A stretch of DNA of 64,000 bases from JAVBOW01 sp031550125 (GTDB lineage: Bacteria; Bacteroidota; Bacteroidia; Bacteroidales; Rikenellaceae), in the NCBI GenBank assembly GCA_031550125.1, contig JAVBOW010000027.1, forward strand, positions 6,698 through 70,697, in the 5' to 3' direction. The position numbers and the translations under genes were made by a program. Shown here in pieces: positions 59,528-64,000 of the stretch. Numbering within the stretch: the first letter of the stretch is position 1; each line of letters begins with the position of its first letter. The notes under the pieces are model-generated. The model was not told the origin of the DNA. It saw nothing but the letters and a program-made list of their open reading frames with translations, and did no database searches.

Positions 59528-60184
59528 ATGGCAAACAACGAAAAGGAGGCGATGTTCTCCAAGAAAATATGGAAACTGCTGGTTTCCCCTTTCGACAGCA
59601 CCAACCCCATCACGGTGCAGATACTGGGTATCTGCTCGGCCCTGGCGGTAACGGCCAAACTTAAGCCGGCGTTCGTAATGGCCCTTTCGGTGACTATCGT
59701 AACGGCTCTTTCGAGCTGTATACTTTCGATGATCCGCAACTCGATACCTTCGCGAATACGCATTATCGTGCAATTGGTTATCGTGGCCGCCCTCGTTATT
59801 CTGGTAGATCAGCTGCTTAAAGCCTACGTTTACGATGTGAGCAAGCAACTGTCGGTGTTCGTGGGTCTTATAATCACCAACTGTATCATCATGGGCCGCA
59901 TAGAGGCTTTCGCCCTCGGCAACCGCCCCTGGGCGTCGCTCGTTGACGGAGCAGGCAATGGTCTTGGTTATGGCATGATATTGATAATCCTGGGCTTCGT
60001 GAGGGAACTTTTGGGCGCAGGCACCGTATGGGGCTACCGCATAGTTCCCGAGGCTTGGTATATCAAAAACGGCGGGGTTTACGAAAATAACGCTTTCATG
60101 CTTCTGCCCCCGATGGCGCTTATCTGCGTGGGGATAATAATATGGATACATCGCAGTAGAAACAAAAATCTGCAAGAGAAATAG
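59528..60184 (+). CDS. nqrD: Na+-NQR subunit D
   Basis: 218 residues, hydrophobic with six helices, paired with NqrE as an inverted-topology homologue. It has the GICSALAVTAKLKPAFVM segment, whose Cys binds part of a [2Fe-2S] centre shared with NqrE, and a CIIMGRIEAFALGN segment with the second Cys. The N-terminal extension (about 12 residues) is longer than in Vibrio. Confidence 0.94.
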   Translation: MANNEKEAMFSKKIWKLLVSPFDSTNPITVQILGICSALAVTAKLKPAFVMALSVTIVTALSSCILSMIRNSIPSRIRIIVQLVIVAALVILVDQLLKAYVYDVSKQLSVFVGLIITNCIIMGRIEAFALGNRPWASLVDGAGNGLGYGMILIILGFVRELLGAGTVWGYRIVPEAWYIKNGGVYENNAFMLLPPMALICVGIIIWIHRSRNKNLQEK

Positions 60185-60186
60185 TT

Positions 60187-60804
60187 ATGGAATCGATTCT
60201 CAATATATTCGTAAGGTCGATATTTATCGACAACATGATCTTCGCCTTCTTCCTCGGTATGTGTTCGTACATTGCCGTGAGCAAGAGCGTCAAAACAGCC
60301 ATGGGCCTTGGCGTTGCGGTCACATTCGTGCTTTTTTTTACGGTGATACTCAACTATCTGCTTAACGTTTACGTGCTTTCGCCCGGCGCGCTGAAATGGA
60401 TCGACCCCAAGTATGCCGAGGTGGACCTGAGCTTCCTTAGCCTTATTATCTTTATCGCCGTAATAGCGTCGTTCGTACAGCTGGTGGAGATGGTGGTGGA
60501 GAAGTTTTCGCCTACACTCTACAACCAATTGGGTATATTTCTGCCGCTTATAGCCGTCAACTGCGCCGTGTTGGGCGGATCGCTTTTCATGCAGGAGCGT
60601 TCCTACGCCAATGTGGGTGAAGCCGCCGCTTTCGGTCTCGGATCCGGTGTAGGGTGGTGGTTGGCCATCGTGGCTATCGCGGCCATCCGCGAGAAGATCG
60701 CCTACTCGGAGGTTCCTGCGCCATTGCGCGGAGCGGGTATAACATTTATCCTTACGGGATTGATGGGCATAGCGTTCATGACTTTCCTCGGTATTCAACT
60801 CTAA
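60187..60804 (+). CDS. nqrE: Na+-NQR subunit E
   Basis: 205 residues, six helices, homologous to NqrD in inverted topology. FFLGMCSYIAVSKSVKTAMGLG near residue 20 and LIAVNCAVLGGSLFMQER near residue 120 hold the Cys residues of the intramembrane iron-sulfur centre. Three bases separate it from nqrD. No departures from the family are seen. Confidence 0.95.
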   Translation: MESILNIFVRSIFIDNMIFAFFLGMCSYIAVSKSVKTAMGLGVAVTFVLFFTVILNYLLNVYVLSPGALKWIDPKYAEVDLSFLSLIIFIAVIASFVQLVEMVVEKFSPTLYNQLGIFLPLIAVNCAVLGGSLFMQERSYANVGEAAAFGLGSGVGWWLAIVAIAAIREKIAYSEVPAPLRGAGITFILTGLMGIAFMTFLGIQL

Positions 60805-60816
60805 AACGGCATAATC

Positions 60817-62061
60817 ATGGGATTGACTATAATAATAGCTATTGCGGCCTTCATGGTCGTTACGCTTGCGCTGGTAGTGGCGCTTCTGTATGCCAAGAAG
60901 AAGCTTATGCCTTCCGGTCAGGTGACGATAGACATTAACGGAGGCGAGAAGGCCCTTACGGTGGAGCCGGGAGGCACGCTGCTCTCCACGCTTGGTGAAA
61001 ACGGCATTTTCCTGCCTTCGGCATGCGGCGGCGGCGGTTCGTGCGGGATGTGTAAATGCCAGGTGCTTGACGGCGGTGGCGATATCCTGCCCACCGAGGT
61101 GAACTTTTTCACCCGCAAGGAGCAGCAGGAAAAATGGCGTCTCGGCTGCCAGGTCAAGGTTAAGGAAGACATGAAGATACATGTCGAAGAGGCCGTGCTG
61201 GGCGTAAAGAAATGGGAGTGCGAGGTGGTTTCCAACAACAACGTGGCCACTTTCATCAAGGAATTCGTGGTTAAACTTCCCGAAGGCGAAAGGCTTAATT
61301 TTCGCTCGGGCGGTTATATCCAGATAGACGTGCCTGCCTACGAACAGATCAAATTCTCCGATTTCAACATAGAGAAAGAGTATCACGAGGATTGGGACGC
61401 GATGAAAATGTGGGATCTGGTCACTAAAAATCCCGAACCCACTTTCCGTGCCTACTCCATGGCCAACCACCCGGCGGAAGGCAATATAATAATGCTTAAC
61501 ATACGTATCGCCACTCCACCCTGGGAGCGTGCGGCCGGGGCTTTCGCAAAGGTTAACCCTGGCATATGCTCATCGTATATCTTTTCGCTTAAGCCTGGTG
61601 ACAAGATCACAATATCAGGCCCTTACGGGGAATTCTTCGTCAAGGACACCCCAAATGAGAAGATGTTCATAGGCGGAGGCGCGGGTATGGCTCCTATGCG
61701 TTCGCATATTTTCAACCTGTTCCTTACGGAGAAGACAGACAAGAAAGCCACATTCTGGTACGGCGCCCGCAGTAAGCGCGAGATCTTCTACGAATCGCAG
61801 TTCGAGGAGATAGCCGGCGAGTTCCCGAATTTCAAGTTCAACGTTGCGCTTTCCGAACCCCGTCCCGAGGATAACTGGAAAGGTTATACGGGTTTTATCC
61901 ACCAGGTGATATACGACAATTACCTGAAAGACCACGATGCTCCCGAGGATATAGAATACTACCTTTGCGGCCCGCCCATGATGACGGCCGCCGTAACAAA
62001 GATGCTCGACGACCTCGGCGTGCCGCCCGAAAACATAATGTACGACAACTTCGGCGCGTAA
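60817..62061 (+). CDS. nqrF: Na+-NQR subunit F
   Basis: 414 residues, the NADH-oxidising subunit. An N-terminal membrane helix (about 3-25) is followed by a [2Fe-2S] ferredoxin domain with Cys70, Cys76, Cys79 and Cys111 (ACGGGGSCGMCKC, later RLGCQ), the same numbering as in Vibrio. The FAD domain has FRAYSMANHPAE, and the NADH domain has IGGGAGMAPMRSHIF and YLCGPPMMTAAV. A terminator ends the operon. Confidence 0.96.
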   Translation: MGLTIIIAIAAFMVVTLALVVALLYAKKKLMPSGQVTIDINGGEKALTVEPGGTLLSTLGENGIFLPSACGGGGSCGMCKCQVLDGGGDILPTEVNFFTRKEQQEKWRLGCQVKVKEDMKIHVEEAVLGVKKWECEVVSNNNVATFIKEFVVKLPEGERLNFRSGGYIQIDVPAYEQIKFSDFNIEKEYHEDWDAMKMWDLVTKNPEPTFRAYSMANHPAEGNIIMLNIRIATPPWERAAGAFAKVNPGICSSYIFSLKPGDKITISGPYGEFFVKDTPNEKMFIGGGAGMAPMRSHIFNLFLTEKTDKKATFWYGARSKREIFYESQFEEIAGEFPNFKFNVALSEPRPEDNWKGYTGFIHQVIYDNYLKDHDAPEDIEYYLCGPPMMTAAVTKMLDDLGVPPENIMYDNFGA

Positions 62062-62084
62062 GATACGCGGAATTGAAAATGCCA

Positions 62085-62118
62085 GCGGCCTGTAAATATT
62101 TACAGGCCGCGCATTTTT
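62085..62118 (+). terminator. Intrinsic terminator of the nqr operon
   Basis: GCGGCCTGTAAAT (62085-62097) pairs with ATTTACAGGCCGC (62098-62110), followed by GCA and a T run. Confidence 0.82.
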
Positions 62119-62132
62119 ATTACCTTTACGAT

Positions 62133-63620
62133 ATGAAAATACTCACAGCAGAACAAATACGCCAGGCCGACCTTCTCACCATGGAGAACGAACCGGTGGA
62201 ACCTGTCGATCTGATGGAGCGCGCCGCGGAGGCGATGGCTCAGTGGATATGTAATAATGTGCCGCAGGATAAGCAATTGCTTTTTTGCATAGGCAAGGGC
62301 AATAATGGCGGCGACGGGTTGGCTATGGCTCGCATCCTATACCACGCAGGCTTTGATTGTTGCGTGGTGTTGCCATACGAAACAAGCGAACTGTCGGCCG
62401 ATTGTGCGTTTAATCTCAGTCGGTTGCCCGAAGGGGTGGGGGTGCAGGCCGATTTGCCCGCCGAAATAGATGCCGATACAGTAATCATAGACGCCCTGAT
62501 TGGTACAGGATTTAAAGGCGGTGAACTGCAACCGGCGCTTGAATCGCTCATAGGACGCATTAACGCTTTGCCATGCAATGTTATATCGGTAGACATGCCG
62601 TCAGGTATGGTTTCTGGATTCGGCAACGCCGGCCGTTCGACGGTGCATGCCTGGACTACACTGACGCTCGAGACGCCCAAACTGGCCCAGCTGTTGCCAG
62701 AAGCGGGGAAGAGATGCGGACGTCTGGAGGTGATGCCGATAGGCTTGGATGCGGATTTCATTGCCTCGGCCCCCACACCTTATTATTACGTCACTCAGGA
62801 GATAGCGGCTTCAATGTGTTTGCCTCGTGCAAAGTTCTCCCATAAAGGTACATACGGACATACCTTGCTTATTTGCGGCAGCGAGGGGATGGCCGGAGCG
62901 GCGGTTTTGGCTACGGGAGGGGCTTTACGATCCGGTTGCGGACTTGTCACCACACATATCCCGCGCGAGGAACGTATGGCCGTACAAACTAATTTCCCGT
63001 CTGCGATGCTAAGTCTCGATCCGGGGGCATGTCTGTCTGAATTACCGCCTGACTTGGAACGCTTTAATTCGGTGTGTATAGGCCCGGGAATAGGGCGGGG
63101 TAGCGTCTCGTCCGAAGCCTTTGAACTGCTTTTGCAGCGCTATCGTCGGCCCGTAGTGGTCGATGCCGATGCGATTAATATGCTGGCCTCCAACCGGACA
63201 TTGTGTGCGTTATTGCCCGCAGGTTCCATATTGACCCCGCATCCGGGCGAATTAGGCCGTCTGACAGGTCAGTGGCGCGATGACGAGCATAAAATGCGTC
63301 TGGCCGGTGATTTCGCCTCCCAATACAATGTGTATGTTGTGGTTAAAGGTGCGTATACCATGACGGCGACCCCCGACGGACGTTTCTTCTTTAATTCCTC
63401 TGGATGTGCGGGAATGGCCCGTGGCGGATCGGGAGATGTCCTTGCCGGGTTTCTTGCCGGTTTGCTGGCCCGTGGCTACGACCCGCTTTCCGCCGCCCTC
63501 ACAGGCGTTTTCATACACGGGCTTGCCGGAGAAAAAACCGCTGAATATTACGGGGCCGAGGCTATGATGAGCAGTGAGATAATTGATTTCCTGGCCGAAG
63601 CCTTGCATGAAATCGAATAA
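62133..63620 (+). CDS. nnr: Bifunctional NAD(P)H-hydrate repair enzyme Nnr
   Basis: 495 residues: N-terminal epimerase (NnrE/YjeF_N; CIGKGNNGGDGLAMARIL near residue 52) and C-terminal ADP- or ATP-dependent dehydratase (NnrD; GPGIGRGS, VVVDADAINMLA, LTPHPGELGRL and the GMARGGSGDVLAGFLAG signature). It repairs hydrated NAD(P)H. The ATG at 62133 starts at the conserved MKILTAEQIRQAD; an earlier in-frame start lies within nqrF and its terminator. Co-location with nqr fits NADH upkeep but is not proof of a link. Confidence 0.93.
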   Translation: MKILTAEQIRQADLLTMENEPVEPVDLMERAAEAMAQWICNNVPQDKQLLFCIGKGNNGGDGLAMARILYHAGFDCCVVLPYETSELSADCAFNLSRLPEGVGVQADLPAEIDADTVIIDALIGTGFKGGELQPALESLIGRINALPCNVISVDMPSGMVSGFGNAGRSTVHAWTTLTLETPKLAQLLPEAGKRCGRLEVMPIGLDADFIASAPTPYYYVTQEIAASMCLPRAKFSHKGTYGHTLLICGSEGMAGAAVLATGGALRSGCGLVTTHIPREERMAVQTNFPSAMLSLDPGACLSELPPDLERFNSVCIGPGIGRGSVSSEAFELLLQRYRRPVVVDADAINMLASNRTLCALLPAGSILTPHPGELGRLTGQWRDDEHKMRLAGDFASQYNVYVVVKGAYTMTATPDGRFFFNSSGCAGMARGGSGDVLAGFLAGLLARGYDPLSAALTGVFIHGLAGEKTAEYYGAEAMMSSEIIDFLAEALHEIE

Positions 63621-63625
63621 ATACA

Positions 63626-63633
63626 TACATTTG
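63626..63633 (+). promoter_or_regulatory. -7 box of the terminal hypothetical gene
   Basis: TACATTTG matches TAnnTTTG, 25 bases before the ATG at 63659. Confidence 0.55.
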
Positions 63634-63658
63634 TAAATAACTAAAATACATAAGAGAT

Positions 63659-63943
63659 ATGGCAAGCGTAAGAATGATAAAAAAAGATATCGACTATCTC
63701 GTAGGCGAGGTTGTGTCTGATTGTTATCTGACTATCTATTTCCATCCGGAGAAAAAAGACGATGTGGTGGCCCTTATACATTACACTGTCGATTTCCGCA
63801 ATAAACTTTTTGCCGCGGTGAACAATCCCGTCGAGAAGAACAATCCCAGCCTCGTTAAGAAACATTACGCCGCCATACGCCGCGAGTTGATGCAGAATGT
63901 CGACGACATTTTCGCCAAACTAAGCGCTATATGTAAGAAATAG
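63659..63943 (+). CDS. Conserved hypothetical protein
   Basis: 94 residues, no signal peptide or membrane helix. Mixed alpha/beta content with a strand pair (DIDYLVGEVVSDCYLTIYFH) and a helical second half (YTVDFRNKLFAAVNN..., then KHYAAIRRELMQNVDDIFAKLSAI), so a small cytosolic fold. No motif or named domain is recognised. It has its own promoter box and is followed by a GC-rich hairpin cut by the window end. Confidence 0.7.
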   Translation: MASVRMIKKDIDYLVGEVVSDCYLTIYFHPEKKDDVVALIHYTVDFRNKLFAAVNNPVEKNNPSLVKKHYAAIRRELMQNVDDIFAKLSAICKK

Positions 63944-63961
63944 AGTCGCATAATGAAAATA

Positions 63962-64000
63962 AGCCCGGCGGGGGGGGAGAAACCAGGACCCCCGCCCGGC
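63962..64000 (+). terminator. Possible terminator, cut by the window end
   Basis: GCCCGGCGGGGG can pair with CCCCCGCCCGGC with one mismatch across an 11-base or longer loop; any T run lies beyond the window. Confidence 0.5.

Noticed and set aside
60079..61470. 463-codon open frame antisense to nqrE and nqrF
   Set aside because: It spans two well-identified genes and has no domain or start context.
1..64000. CRISPR arrays, tRNA or rRNA genes, transposases, phage genes
   Set aside because: No regular spacer-repeat pattern, cloverleaf or transposase/integrase motif was recognised by eye.

Overview
The window looks like a chromosomal segment of a Bacteroidales bacterium (phylum Bacteroidota). 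Several signs agree. Many genes are preceded by the Bacteroidota -7 box TAnnTTTG and there is little Shine-Dalgarno sequence. The gene content fits too: type III glutamine synthetase, a complete Na+-translocating NADH:quinone reductase operon, a FeoA-FeoB fusion with its small Cys-rich partner, a DUF4954 protein, and a cysteate-synthase-like enzyme. The last, together with a fairly GC-rich base composition and heavy use of the Ile codon ATA, makes a sulfonolipid-producing group such as Rikenellaceae/Alistipes plausible; that family-level placement is inference.

Layout. Positions 2-484 hold the 3' end of a sulfatase gene. Positions 707-6545 are the first surface-polysaccharide block: two GT4 and two GT2 glycosyltransferases, a WcaF-like acetyltransferase and a WcaJ-like initiating sugar-phosphate transferase. 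Positions 6646-13907 are a mostly minus-strand housekeeping block: DUF2461 protein, cysteate synthase-like enzyme (plus strand), an exonuclease/YgiQ/QueA operon, the RNase P RNA gene (plus strand), a repeat element and a nitronate-monooxygenase-like flavoenzyme. Positions 14054-27099 are the second polysaccharide block: export lipoprotein (Wza-like), BY-kinase/chain-length regulator (Wzc-like), seven glycosyltransferases, a Wzx-like flippase and a Wzy-like polymerase. The two blocks together form one plausible Wzx/Wzy pathway, with initiation in the first block and assembly and export in the second.

Positions 27282-38558 hold a Pro-rich secreted DUF6515-like protein, dihydrolipoamide dehydrogenase, KdsD plus a low-molecular-weight tyrosine phosphatase, AsnS, RpoN, an OprB-like porin, a lipoprotein-type peptide deformylase and the Feo iron-uptake genes. 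Positions 38636-55979 hold an unknown lipoprotein, DUF4954, a truncated GH2-like pseudoenzyme, RlmH, GlnN, two tandem M23 peptidases, AlaS, GpmI, a 2-hydroxyacid dehydrogenase, TcdA, a TatD-type hydrolase and a HydE-like radical SAM protein. Positions 56129-62061 are nqrABCDEF, followed by the NAD(P)HX repair enzyme and a small conserved hypothetical gene.

The least explained structure is a dispersed palindromic element of about 210 bp. It occurs at 12598-12808, twice in tandem at 43282-43647, and as an internally deleted remnant at 52488-52548. All copies lie in tail-to-tail (3'-3') junctions. No transposase, CRISPR array, tRNA or rRNA gene was recognised in the window.
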